Shown here: positions 15,971 through 23,550 of the stretch, piece by piece | Layout of the letters: every line of letters starts with the position of its first letter | Numbering within the stretch: the stretch's first letter is position 1 | NCBI RefSeq assembly: GCF_004349055.1 | Contig: NZ_SMKX01000009.1 | Location: forward strand, 1 to 64,000 | Direction of reading: 5' to 3' | Length of the DNA stretch: 64,000 nt | Origin: Kribbella antibiotica | Lineage (GTDB): Bacteria > Actinomycetota > Actinomycetes > Propionibacteriales > Kribbellaceae | The notes under the pieces: model-generated | What the model was told of the DNA's origin: nothing | The model's input: the letters and a program-made list of their open reading frames with translations, nothing else | The model's database searches: none | Made by a program: the position numbers and the translations under genes

Positions 15971-16330
15971 TCACTCGCCGATACCTTTGCAGCGGTCGGC
16001 GTCGTGCAACGGCCAGCCTTTGCCGTTCCTCGCAGGCTGCGCCGGTTGTGGCAGGGCAGTTCGCGAGATCTCCGGCCCGGCGTCCACCCATTCGATTTCG
16101 TAATCTGCGCCGTATTTGCTCAAGACATCGTGAATACCGGCCCAAATCGAGGTCGACGGCGGATATCCGGGGTGGTGCAGAGCAATAGCGCCGGATGACC
16201 AGACGGCACCCTCCGCTACGACCTGCGGAACTCTTTCCTTCGTAATCAGGTGAAACCGCCGAGCGGCTTTCCACTCCACCCCCGGACTAGCTTTGCCAAC
16301 CTTTCTCAACGTCGCCACGCCCTCTGTCAT
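15971..16330 (-). CDS. Small hypothetical protein of a mobile-element family
   Basis: A 119-residue protein. The core WKAARRFHLITKERVPQVVAEGAVWSSG... followed by ALHHPGYPPSTSIW and a final EIEWVD resembles a family I associate with actinobacterial phages and integrative elements, but no function is known. GGGGG is placed 8 nt before ATG 16330. It is the first minus-strand gene reading away from the divergent regulator at 16485, so it is probably the promoter-proximal gene of the row and controlled by that regulator. Confidence 0.6.
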   Translation of the reverse strand: MTEGVATLRKVGKASPGVEWKAARRFHLITKERVPQVVAEGAVWSSGAIALHHPGYPPSTSIWAGIHDVLSKYGADYEIEWVDAGPEISRTALPQPAQPARNGKGWPLHDADRCKGIGE

Positions 16331-16401
16331 CGCTTCGGCCCCCTGTCGGCTAACCCAAGTGGTATGGGATGGCTACAGTCTGTTACCGCCTAGGGCCGGT
16401 C

Positions 16402-16425
16402 GCTAGTGGCACTGCTAGTGGCAGT
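16402..16425. promoter_or_regulatory. Tandem direct repeat GCTAGTGGCA, likely operator
   Basis: GCTAGTGGCACT (16402-16413) and GCTAGTGGCAGT (16414-16425) are adjacent 12-bp repeats between the divergent 16330 and 16485 genes. They are the likely binding site of the XRE regulator. The embedded CACTGCTAG recurs at 10376 in the integrase-traB gap. Confidence 0.55.
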
Positions 16426-16484
16426 TTGATCCCGCGTAGTGACACCCCGAAGCGGTCGGCCGCTTCGCGAGGCACAATGGAGGT

Positions 16485-17618
16485 ATGAGCCTCGGGGCAC
16501 TGATCAAAGATTTGAGGGTCGCGCGGGGGTGGTCACAAAGCCGCCTCGCCGATGAACTTTGCATGCTGTCGGGCTCAAGCATTTCGCGCGAGTACATTTC
16601 CCGTAATTGGGAGTCGGGGAAATTCGAGCCAAGCGCTTTTTGGCTCCGCCACCTGTCCACCGCCTTGGACACGCCCCTGTCCGTGTTGGAGCACGAGTCA
16701 ATGAAGCGTCGGACCTTCATAGCTGATATTGCGGCTACAGCAATTGCCCCCCGCGTAGCCGCCGACCTGATACAGGAAGGGTTCTCTGCTCGATTACGCG
16801 GGGACGGCCCGAGTATTGAAGATTGGGAAGCTAAGCTAGCCGCATATGGAACTGACTATATGTCGATGGGCGCTCAGGATATCCAACGTCGCCTAGCCAG
16901 TGAGCTAGTTACTTTGCAGCAACAATTAGACCAGCCTCGCATGTGGACGGTAGCGGCGCGTCTTATGACGCTCTTCGCAAAAACCATTCCTGGTTCGGAT
17001 GGCGCAAAGGCTATTAGCTGGTATCGAATGGCCGCCGAGGCTGCCGATAGATCCGGTGATACTGACACCCGTGTTTGGGTCCGGGGAAGGGCATCAATCG
17101 CTCTGGGGTATGAAGGTTCGTCGCTGGGCATCGCCGACATGTTCGGTGATCAAGCCATGGCTATCTCGGACAAACCCAGCCTAGGAAGGCTGAACGCGGT
17201 GTTCGGTAAGGCTCATGCCGCCGCACTCCGTGGCGATCTCGGCACAGCTCGCGCTTTGATAGATGTAGGGCGCCGTTCCTTCGATACAAGCGGCTCATAC
17301 GAGCAAACTTCTGATTACGCCGTCCCATGGTGGAGGGTGAACGTATTTCTGAGTCTGCTAGCTGCACGGCTCGGAGATGAACGAATTGCAATCGCAGCGC
17401 AGGAGGCGGCTGTGCATGAACTGCCCTCTTCGCTACCAAGATTCGCGACTCACCTTGAGCTACATCGTGGCCTGATGATGGCGCGTTCGGGAGATCCAGA
17501 AGGCGGCGAGCGCTATGCGCAAGCTGCGCTAGATCTCCTTCCACCTGAGAAGCACTCGCTGACACTGCGCATGCTCATTGACGAGATCAAGAGAGATGAG
17601 AGTTTACCGAAATGCTGA
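16485..17618 (+). CDS. XRE-type HTH regulator with TPR-like domain
   Basis: A 377-residue regulator. The N-terminal XRE helix-turn-helix covers about residues 4-65 (LGALIKDLRVARGWSQSRLADEL, with ISREYISRNWESGKFEPS as recognition region). The remainder is a long helical array with TPR-like pairs at about 130-365 (AAEAADRSGDTDTRVW, RLNAVFGKAHAAALRGDLGTARAL, ARSGDPEGGERYAQAAL). Such proteins can sense peptides or control transfer in actinobacterial elements. It is transcribed away from the rest of the element, near attR, and probably controls it through the repeats at 16402. It overlaps the next gene by 7 bp. Confidence 0.85.
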   Translation: MSLGALIKDLRVARGWSQSRLADELCMLSGSSISREYISRNWESGKFEPSAFWLRHLSTALDTPLSVLEHESMKRRTFIADIAATAIAPRVAADLIQEGFSARLRGDGPSIEDWEAKLAAYGTDYMSMGAQDIQRRLASELVTLQQQLDQPRMWTVAARLMTLFAKTIPGSDGAKAISWYRMAAEAADRSGDTDTRVWVRGRASIALGYEGSSLGIADMFGDQAMAISDKPSLGRLNAVFGKAHAAALRGDLGTARALIDVGRRSFDTSGSYEQTSDYAVPWWRVNVFLSLLAARLGDERIAIAAQEAAVHELPSSLPRFATHLELHRGLMMARSGDPEGGERYAQAALDLLPPEKHSLTLRMLIDEIKRDESLPKC

Positions 17619-17932
17619 TCGTTAACACGATTGAGTACAGGCTTGTAGAGTCCGAATATTTCGATGTGTTCGTGGTAGTGAACGAAAATAACCTGAAATT
17701 CACGGTGGAAGCCCGAGAGATTGCTGTCCGCTATGTTTCCTCCCCTGACTCGGTAGACCAACCGTCGATCAACGTAGTTGTTCACGGGGTAGAGCGTCTG
17801 GACAATGGGAAACTGTCGATGGGCGGACGCTCAACAGGCGTACCCGACCTGACTTCAATGCCGCTTGAGTGGCAAGCCCGCATCCGTCGCCTGACAGACG
17901 CTCAGACGCTGGTGACGGCGTCTGACGACTAG
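17612..17932 (+). CDS. Hypothetical protein coupled to the XRE regulator
   Basis: A 106-residue protein of beta-strand character (MLIVNTIEYRLVESEYFDVFVVVNENN), with no recognised domain. Its ATG lies inside the last codons of the regulator gene, so translation is coupled and the two products may work together. It is the last gene before attR, ending 78 bp from the crossover. The 17933-18010 stretch has no gene and forms the attP left arm. Confidence 0.6.
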   Translation: MLIVNTIEYRLVESEYFDVFVVVNENNLKFTVEAREIAVRYVSSPDSVDQPSINVVVHGVERLDNGKLSMGGRSTGVPDLTSMPLEWQARIRRLTDAQTLVTASDD

Positions 17933-17991
17933 GCGGAGCGGGCAGGCTGCGGCGGGGCAGATGCCCTCTGACCTGCGGAAACGTGCTGTGG

Positions 17992-18025
17992 CGGCTAACG
18001 CAACTTGACTGAGGCGAAGGAGCAC
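17992..18025 (+). other. attR of the 9.66-kb integrative element
   Basis: CTAACG (element arm) is followed by GAGGC at 18011-18015 and then the rest of the YCII gene in frame (GAGGCGAAGGAGCACCTG). Joined to attL, attP has inverted arms CTAACG/CGTTAG centred on the first GA of GAGGC; attB has CGCC-GA-GGCG around the same GA. Confidence 0.85.
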
Positions 18026-18133
18026 CTGGCCGGGTTCTTCGTGATCGACGTCGCCTCCCAGGAGCGCGCCGAAGCCATCGCGGAGCAGTTCGCGGGCCCG
18101 GGCGACACGATCGAGCTCCGGTCAACAATGTGA
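18011..18133 (+). pseudogene. 3' part of the interrupted YCII/DGPF gene
   Basis: Reading GAG GCG AAG GAG CAC from 18011 gives EAKEHLAGFFVIDVASQ and on to IELRSTM-stop (TGA 18131-18133). This is the exact C-terminal continuation of the fragment at 8102 and matches the second half of the YCII family. There is no start codon or ribosome site of its own, so it is silent unless the element excises. Confidence 0.92.
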
Positions 18134-18247
18134 ACCAGTGATCTAATTCCCATTCCGGCATCGGGCTCGACGTGACGTACGCCGTACCGCAAACAGGCCT
18201 GACTCACTTAAAGTGGTCCAACTTACCGAGAGTCAGGAGGCCACACA

Positions 18248-18829
18248 GTGACGACTGTTGTCCTGATGGGCCCGCCCGGTGCCGGCAAGGGCACCCACGC
18301 CAGCACGCTCGCCGACCAGGTCGCCGTACCGGCGATCTCTACCGGTGACATCTTCCGGGCGCATCTTGCGGCTGGGAGCGAGCTTGGCCGGACCGTGCAG
18401 CAGTACGTCGACTCGGGGGCTTATGTCCCGGACGAGGTGACGAACGCGATGATTCGCGAGCGGCTGGCCGAGGAGGACGCCCGATCGGGCTTCCTGCTGG
18501 ACGGCTATCCGCGGACTCTCGACCAGGCCGCCGTACTGGATGGCTTGCTGGAGGCGCAGGGCCGCGACCTGACGGCGGTGATCGTGCTGCGCGTCGACCA
18601 GGAGTCGCTGGTGAGCCGGCTGCTGCGGCGCGCCGAGATCCAGGGGCGCTCCGACGACTCCGAGGACGTCATCCGCACCCGGCTCGAGGTGTACACCGAG
18701 CAGACCGTCCCGCTCATCACCCTGTACGGCGGTCGCGGGCTGCTGCACGAGATCGACGGCAACGGCGATATCGACGAGGTCCGCGAGCGGATTCTCGAGA
18801 TCACGTACACGCTCACACCCGCCGGCTGA
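18248..18829 (+). CDS. adk: Adenylate kinase (short type)
   Basis: A 193-residue nucleoside monophosphate kinase that interconverts ATP+AMP and 2 ADP. The P-loop GPPGAGKGT is at 9-17, the AMP site begins at ISTGDIFRAHLAAGSELG, the signature FLLDGYPRTLDQA is at about 80-92, and RRAEIQGRSDDSEDVIRTRL covers the short lid and catalytic arginines. It lacks the long zinc-type LID, as in many actinobacteria. GTG 18248 follows AGGAGG. It is far from ribosomal-protein genes, so it may be a second adenylate kinase beside the main one. The symbol is by family. Confidence 0.88.
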   Translation: MTTVVLMGPPGAGKGTHASTLADQVAVPAISTGDIFRAHLAAGSELGRTVQQYVDSGAYVPDEVTNAMIRERLAEEDARSGFLLDGYPRTLDQAAVLDGLLEAQGRDLTAVIVLRVDQESLVSRLLRRAEIQGRSDDSEDVIRTRLEVYTEQTVPLITLYGGRGLLHEIDGNGDIDEVRERILEITYTLTPAG

Positions 18830-18881
18830 CCATCACACCAGGCACCGGAACAACCCACCTGATCGGTGGGTTGTGATGGGT

Positions 18882-19931
18882 ATGCATGGTGAGTACAAGG
18901 TGCCGGGTGGGAAGTTGGTTGTCGCGGATCTGGATGTGGTGGGGGACCACATTCGGAGTGCGCAGGTGAGTGGAGACTTCTTCCTCGAGCCGGATGATGC
19001 GCTGGAGCGGATCAACGGCGCCCTAGCCGGGTTGCCCGTGGTGACGCCGGCGGCTCAGGTGGCTGCTCGGGTCCGGGGCGTGCTGGGTGATGGCGTTGAG
19101 ATGGTGGGGTTCTCGCCGGAGGCGGTGGCTGTTGCCGTACGGCGTGCGCTGACGGGCGCGACCGGGTGGCATGACCACCAGTGGCAGTTTGTGCACGATG
19201 TGCCGCGCGAGCCGGCGTTGCAGATGGCGCTGGATGAGGTGCTGACCGAGCAGGTCGGTTCGGGGGAGCGGCCGCCGACTCTGCGGGTGTGGGAGTGGGA
19301 CCGGAACGCGGTGATCATCGGGAGCTTCCAGTCGCTGCGGAACGAGGTCGACCTCGACGGCGCCGCGCGGAACGACGTCACCGTCGTACGGCGGATCTCC
19401 GGCGGCGGCGCGATGTTCGTCGAGCCGGGGAACACGATCACCTACTCGCTCTACGTGCCCGAGTCGCTGGTTTCCGGACTCTCGTTCGTCGAGTCGTATG
19501 CGTTTCTCGACGACTGGGTGATCGGCGCACTCAACGATCTCGGCATCGCGGCGACGTACCAGCCGATCAACGACATCACGTCGCCCGCGGGCAAGATCGC
19601 GGGCGCTGCGCAGAAGCGGTTCGCGGGTGGCGCCGTACTGCATCACGTGACGATGGCCTACGACATGGACGCGACGAAAATGCTGCAGGTACTGCGGATC
19701 GGGCGCGAGAAGCTGTCGGACAAAGGCACGACGAGTGCCAACAAGCGGGTCGACCCGTTGCGCAGCCAGACCGGTCTCGAACGCCGCGAGGTGATCGACC
19801 GGATGGCCGCATCCTTCAGCAATCGTTACGGTCTGGCCGACGGCGCGATCGACGCGGACACGGTCGCCCGCGCCGAAGCCTTGGTAGCAACGAAGTTCGG
19901 CACCGACGAATGGCTCAAGCGAGTCCCGTAA
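18882..19931 (+). CDS. lplA: Lipoate-protein ligase A with N-terminal accessory domain
   Basis: A 349-residue enzyme that activates lipoate with ATP and attaches it to E2 or H proteins. Residues 1-85 (MHGEYKVPGGKLVVADLDV, DFFLEPDDALERINGALAG) form the small accessory domain, normally C-terminal in E. coli LplA. The catalytic BPL/LplA domain follows: LRVWEWDRNAVIIGSFQS, VVRRISGGGAMFVEPGN and ITSPAGKIAGAAQKRF with the conserved lysine. The order is therefore swapped relative to E. coli LplA. ATG 18882 is chosen because MHGEYK is the family start; GTG 18873 is possible. It converges with phzF, overlapping by 17 bp. Confidence 0.85.
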   Translation: MHGEYKVPGGKLVVADLDVVGDHIRSAQVSGDFFLEPDDALERINGALAGLPVVTPAAQVAARVRGVLGDGVEMVGFSPEAVAVAVRRALTGATGWHDHQWQFVHDVPREPALQMALDEVLTEQVGSGERPPTLRVWEWDRNAVIIGSFQSLRNEVDLDGAARNDVTVVRRISGGGAMFVEPGNTITYSLYVPESLVSGLSFVESYAFLDDWVIGALNDLGIAATYQPINDITSPAGKIAGAAQKRFAGGAVLHHVTMAYDMDATKMLQVLRIGREKLSDKGTTSANKRVDPLRSQTGLERREVIDRMAASFSNRYGLADGAIDADTVARAEALVATKFGTDEWLKRVP

Positions 19932-20751
19932 TCGGTACGGCGGTGCCGCTCACCCGGATCCTCGTGTCGTCCAGCCGCAGCTCAACCTGGATGCGGCTGG
20001 GCCTGCCCATGTCATCGCCTTGGTGCAGTTCGAGGGTGACTGGCGGCTCCACCAGCTTGAGCTCGCGCAGATAAGCCCCGAACGCCGCCGCAGCCGCGCC
20101 GGTCGCCGGATCCTCGACGATCCCGCCGACGGGGAACGGGTCGCGGACATGGAACGTGTCCGCCGACTCCCGCCATACCAGCTGCAGTGTCGTCAGCTCC
20201 CGCTCCTGCATGTAGGCGAGCAGCCGGTCGAAGTCGTACGCCAGCTCAGCAAGGCGTTCCCGCGTTGCCGCGGCCAGCACCAGATGCCGAGCCCCGGCGT
20301 AGGCGACATGTGGTGGAAGCGACGGATCGAGCTCATCCGCCTGCCAGCCAAGGATCTCCAGTACGTCGCCCAGGTCGCCGACCGCTTCGACGTACGGCTC
20401 GACGCTGGTGAGCGTCGCGCGCAATCCGTCGGCCGTGGACTCGACCACCACTGGCACCAACCCGGCCGCGGTGTCGAACGTCCACTCGCCCGGGCCCAAC
20501 GCGACCGCGGTCGCAACTGTCGCATGCCCGCAGAACGGGACCTCGGACGTCGGCGCGAAGTACCGGACCGGAATCACTCCGGCGATAGGCCGTGGGCCCG
20601 CCACCAGGAACGCGGTCTCGGAATACCCGACCTCCGCCGCGATCGCCTGCATCGCGGCCGGGTCCAAGGTACTGGCATTGAGCACAACCCCCGCCGGATT
20701 TCCACCGGCAGGGTCGGCCGAGAACGCGGTGTAGCGCAGCACAGTCGTCAT
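19915..20751 (-). CDS. PhzF family isomerase/epimerase
   Basis: A 278-residue protein of the PhzF (diaminopimelate epimerase-like) fold with two similar halves. Signatures: DPAGGNPAGVVLNA at 13-26, the conserved glutamate in VGYSETAFL, VPFCGHATVATAVAL at about 71-85, and the second-half motifs VEDPATGAAAAAFGAYL and QGDDMGRPSRI. The family isomerises small hydrophobic or amino-acid-like substrates, as in phenazine biosynthesis, but no phenazine genes are near, so the substrate is unknown. It ends inside the lplA tail on the opposite strand and starts 4 bp after the DHFR-like gene stops. Confidence 0.9.
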   Translation of the reverse strand: MTTVLRYTAFSADPAGGNPAGVVLNASTLDPAAMQAIAAEVGYSETAFLVAGPRPIAGVIPVRYFAPTSEVPFCGHATVATAVALGPGEWTFDTAAGLVPVVVESTADGLRATLTSVEPYVEAVGDLGDVLEILGWQADELDPSLPPHVAYAGARHLVLAAATRERLAELAYDFDRLLAYMQERELTTLQLVWRESADTFHVRDPFPVGGIVEDPATGAAAAAFGAYLRELKLVEPPVTLELHQGDDMGRPSRIQVELRLDDTRIRVSGTAVPITGLA

Positions 20752-20755
20752 GTAC

Positions 20756-21373
20756 TCATCGTCGCAGCTTGATCAAGGTCGCCTTCGGCACGTCCACCGT
20801 CGACTCCACCGTGAACTCCCGCAACGCCTCATCGAAAAACCGCTCCCCAGTGCCGACGATGATCGGCGCGATGAACATGTCGATCTCGTCGATCAGCCCG
20901 GCCCGCAGATACTGGCGAACCGTCGACGCACCACCGGCGATGACGACGTCCTTCCCGTCGGCCGCCTCGCGCGCCCGCTCCAGCACCACCTCGATCGGCT
21001 CACTGGTGAAATGGAACGTCGTACCGCCTTCCATGACCAGATCCGGCCGCACGTGGTGCGTGTGGACGAACGTGGCGTGCTCGTACGGCGGGTTCGCGCC
21101 CCACCAACCCCGCCAGGACTCGTCCTCCCACTCGCCGCGCTGCGGACCGAACATGTTCCGGCCCATGATGGTCGCGCCGACCCCGTCCTTGAACCGGTCG
21201 AGCTGCTCGACCGCGGGATTGGTCAGACCGCGCTCGCGCTCTGCCATGGCAAGCTCCATCCACTCGTGGAGCTCACCGGCCCGGTCGCCGAACGGTGCGT
21301 CCAGCCGCTGGTCCGCGCCGGACCCGTAGCCGTCGAGGCTGACCGTGAAGTTTGCTACCCGCACCTTGCTCAT
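20756..21373 (-). CDS. Dihydrofolate reductase family protein
   Basis: A 205-residue NADPH-binding reductase-like protein. MSKVRVANFTVSLDGYGSG is the usual opening; ATIMGRNMFGP and VVIAGGASTVRQYLRAGLIDEIDMFIAPIIVGTGERFF match the RibD-C/DHFR motifs. AAGGAG stands 6 nt before ATG 21373, so the nine-codon-longer frame is rejected. It lies directly upstream of phzF (4-bp gap) and is probably co-transcribed with it. Such proteins are common in soil actinobacteria and mostly uncharacterised. Confidence 0.85.
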   Translation of the reverse strand: MSKVRVANFTVSLDGYGSGADQRLDAPFGDRAGELHEWMELAMAERERGLTNPAVEQLDRFKDGVGATIMGRNMFGPQRGEWEDESWRGWWGANPPYEHATFVHTHHVRPDLVMEGGTTFHFTSEPIEVVLERAREAADGKDVVIAGGASTVRQYLRAGLIDEIDMFIAPIIVGTGERFFDEALREFTVESTVDVPKATLIKLRR

Positions 21374-21445
21374 GACCTGCTCCTTCCGAGGGATGTTCAC
21401 CCCTCGGTCGGAGCGGTCACGGCTGCGTTGACATCACTGGGGACA

Positions 21446-21946
21446 TCAGGCCGGAAAAGTTCCGCCCGGACGTCGGTGGTGGTGCCGGCGGCGGTTCATG
21501 CCGCTGAAGATCGCGACCCAGAACACGCCCCACAACAGCCAGGGCGCGGCCAGTGTGACGGCCGTGACGACCAGGCCGACCATCAGGAACGGCAGGATCA
21601 AGAAGATCGGCGGCGGCAGCTGCGGATGCCGCCCGCGGACCACCTGCAGCTCACCCGACACCGGCAGATCTTCGAACAGCGGCTCCAGCTCATCGGCGTA
21701 CCGGGCTCGTGTCGCCGTCTCGCTGCGTTCCTCGAACTCGTCCTGCGTCAGCCGCCCGGCGACGAAGTGTTCACCGAGCGACTCAACCGCGCGGTCGCGC
21801 TCCGAGTCGCCGATCCGCACCGCACGTCGCGAGACCCGGTTGGTGCGCTCGTCCCGATCATCGCGACCCGACCGCACCGATCGCAGCGGCCGGTTGCGCC
21901 CAGCCGCGTCGTACCACTCGGGGCCCTGCCACTGGGGCGTGCTCAT
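21446..21946 (-). CDS. DUF1707 (SHOCT-like) membrane protein
   Basis: A 166-residue protein. The DUF1707 segment is at about 40-95 (VRIGDSERDRAVESLGEHFVAGRLTQDEFEER), followed by a hydrophobic stretch (IFLILPFLMVGLVVTAVTLAAPWLLWGVFWVAIF) forming one hairpin or two helices, and a His/Arg-rich tail. Its ATG overlaps the PadR stop (ATGA), so the two are translated together. DUF1707 proteins often accompany PadR-like regulators in actinobacteria; their role is unknown. Confidence 0.85.
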   Translation of the reverse strand: MSTPQWQGPEWYDAAGRNRPLRSVRSGRDDRDERTNRVSRRAVRIGDSERDRAVESLGEHFVAGRLTQDEFEERSETATRARYADELEPLFEDLPVSGELQVVRGRHPQLPPPIFLILPFLMVGLVVTAVTLAAPWLLWGVFWVAIFSGMNRRRHHHRRPGGTFPA

Positions 21947-22635
21947 CGCTCTTCGTCTGCCGGTCGGTCGTCGGCGAGGCGGTCGTCTACAAGGATGGCG
22001 TACAGCTTCCGCCGCAGCTCGGCTACAGCCTCCTTGGCCTGGGCCTGCTGCTCCGGTGTGCCGGTCGACATGACCTGCCACATCGCTGTGGCGACCTGGC
22101 CGAGCATCGGCTTCAACCCGTTGTCGTCGGCCTCCGGGGGCGCGCTCATCGCCTCCCACGGCGCTGCGACCTCGTCAGCGTGCTCTGCGACGTACGCGCG
22201 GCCCTCGTCGGTCAGCGTGAACGTCCGGCGCCCGGTCGCGGCGTCGGCCGTCACCAGGCCCTCGTCCTCGAGCTGCTGCAGGGTCGGGTAGATCGAGCCG
22301 GGGCTGGGCTTCCACGCGCCACCGCTGCGCTCGGCGATCTCCTGGATGATCTGGTAGCCGTTCATCGGCTGCTCGGCCAGTACGGCGAGGATGGCGGCCC
22401 GCACGTCACCACGTCGCGCCTTCGGACCGCGGGGGACCCACGGCGGGGGGCCGAAATGCTGACCGCCGAACATGCCCCACTGGGGGCCGCCGAACCCTTG
22501 GTGCCCACCGCGATGCCCGCGGCGGCCGTTCAGTGCGGTCTGCAGTTCCCGCTTGAGGTTCTCGAAGAAGTCGTCACCACAGTTGCGCTGCGCGCCGGCC
22601 CAAGGCCACCCCGCTGCATACGCCGATCCCGTCAT
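21943..22635 (-). CDS. PadR family transcriptional regulator
   Basis: A 230-residue regulator. After a Gly/Phe/Pro-rich N-terminal extension (about 1-70), the PadR winged helix spans about 72-150: GDVRAAILAVLAEQPMNGYQIIQEI, SPGSIYPTLQQLEDEGLV and the wing GRRTFTLTDEGRAYV. A C-terminal helix (EQQAQAKEAVAELRRKLYAIL) should dimerise it. ATG 22635 is preferred over the longer frame because GGAGG lies upstream and the promoter palindrome at 22660 would otherwise fall inside the gene. It probably represses its own operon with the DUF1707 gene. Confidence 0.88.
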   Translation of the reverse strand: MTGSAYAAGWPWAGAQRNCGDDFFENLKRELQTALNGRRGHRGGHQGFGGPQWGMFGGQHFGPPPWVPRGPKARRGDVRAAILAVLAEQPMNGYQIIQEIAERSGGAWKPSPGSIYPTLQQLEDEGLVTADAATGRRTFTLTDEGRAYVAEHADEVAAPWEAMSAPPEADDNGLKPMLGQVATAMWQVMSTGTPEQQAQAKEAVAELRRKLYAILVDDRLADDRPADEER

Positions 22636-22659
22636 TCGATCCACCGTCCTCCGAAGTAG

Positions 22660-22690
22660 CGATAGTTCGACGATATATCGCGAACGATCG
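22660..22690. promoter_or_regulatory. Long palindrome in the PadR promoter
   Basis: A perfect 10-bp palindrome CGATATATCG (22671-22680) is flanked by CGATAGTTCG and CGAACGATCG, inverted copies with one mismatch. Together they make a 31-bp near-palindrome. PadR operators often contain ATAT-type inverted repeats, and this one lies 25 bp before the PadR start. Confidence 0.7.
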
Positions 22691-22713
22691 GTACCCAACC
22701 CCTCGGAGGAGTG

Positions 22714-22749
22714 AAAAAAACCCGCCGCACCCCTAGGGGTACGGCGGGT
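22714..22749 (-). terminator. Terminator of the DUF2993 gene
   Basis: On the minus strand a 14-bp stem (ACCCGCCG... with CGGCGGGT, one mismatch, 22720-22733 with 22736-22749) is followed by seven T residues. It ends transcription from the gene at 22768. Confidence 0.85.
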
Positions 22750-22767
22750 GTCAGTCCAGTTTTGCAC

Positions 22768-23490
22768 TCAGGTGGTGAGCTTCAGGTTCGCCGCCGTCGC
22801 GACCAGCACGACGGAGCCGCCCTCGATCACGACCTCCTTGAGACTGGCGTCGTACGGGAGTTTGGGCAGTGAGATGCCCCGTGAGAGCCGAGCCTGCAGC
22901 ACGGCGCGCACGGCCTCGGGCACGCTGTCGGAGATCTGCTCGATCTTCAGCGCGAGCCGGCCCTTGTTTGCCATCGGGGTCACGGTGGCGTCGATCGAGA
23001 TGCCCCGCAGCGACAGCTTGGTCTTCAGTTTGCCGTCGACGGCCTGCAGTGTGAGCCCGCTCAGCCCGGTGCCGCGCGCGGCCAGCTTCGCGACCTCAGC
23101 CGGCGAGAGCTTCAGCCGGATGTCGGTCGTGTCGACGGTGACCGCCGCGCCCGCATCGCCCGTGATCACGCCGCGCGGGACATGCACGCCGTTCATCTTC
23201 ACTTCGAGGTCCTCACCGGGCACCTCGGAGAACGTCGGCTTCGTCATCGTCATGGTCACCGACGAGAACTCCTCCCGCGCAACCTGCGGCAAGAACCCGA
23301 ACCCACCGATCTGGACGGAGGTGTCTTGAGCGGTCAGGTCGTACCGGGCCGCCTGCTGCTCGGCCATCGAGGCCAGCCGGTTCTCCGCGGCCCAGGCAGC
23401 AGCCCGGTCGGCCGCAACCAGCAGCACCCCGAGCACCACCACAGTGACCACCAGCCGCCGCACCCAGCGACGTGGTTTTCTCGAACTCAT
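22768..23490 (-). CDS. DUF2993 (LmeA-like) membrane-anchored protein
   Basis: A 240-residue protein. Basic residues and one transmembrane helix (RRLVVTVVVLGVLLVAADRAAA) at about 10-32 are followed by a DUF2993 domain built of long amphipathic strands, as in the mycobacterial periplasmic lipid-binding protein LmeA. ATG 23490 with AAGGG upstream is preferred to the start 20 codons earlier. It is likely to sit on the outer face of the membrane; a lipid-handling role is inferred only from the family. A strong terminator follows. Confidence 0.85.
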   Translation of the reverse strand: MSSRKPRRWVRRLVVTVVVLGVLLVAADRAAAWAAENRLASMAEQQAARYDLTAQDTSVQIGGFGFLPQVAREEFSSVTMTMTKPTFSEVPGEDLEVKMNGVHVPRGVITGDAGAAVTVDTTDIRLKLSPAEVAKLAARGTGLSGLTLQAVDGKLKTKLSLRGISIDATVTPMANKGRLALKIEQISDSVPEAVRAVLQARLSRGISLPKLPYDASLKEVVIEGGSVVLVATAANLKLTT

Positions 23491-23550
23491 CCCAGCCCTT
23501 CCGGCTTCGGTGTCCCCGTCGAACCCGCACAGCCTAGGCTGCCTGTCCAA

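Larger units (their letters stand above)
8356..18015. mobile_element. AICE-like integrative element inserted in a YCII gene
   Basis: The boundaries are set by the split YCII gene and the 5-bp repeat GAGGC. The content fits a small actinobacterial integrative and conjugative element: a large serine integrase facing inward from the left end, a TraB/FtsK-like DNA translocase, many short minus-strand genes (membrane, zinc-finger, secreted) and an XRE-TPR regulator at the right end. I recognise no replication initiator and no classical excisionase. Codon use is visibly less GC-biased than in the flanks, most clearly in the integrase and regulator. Confidence 0.9.
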
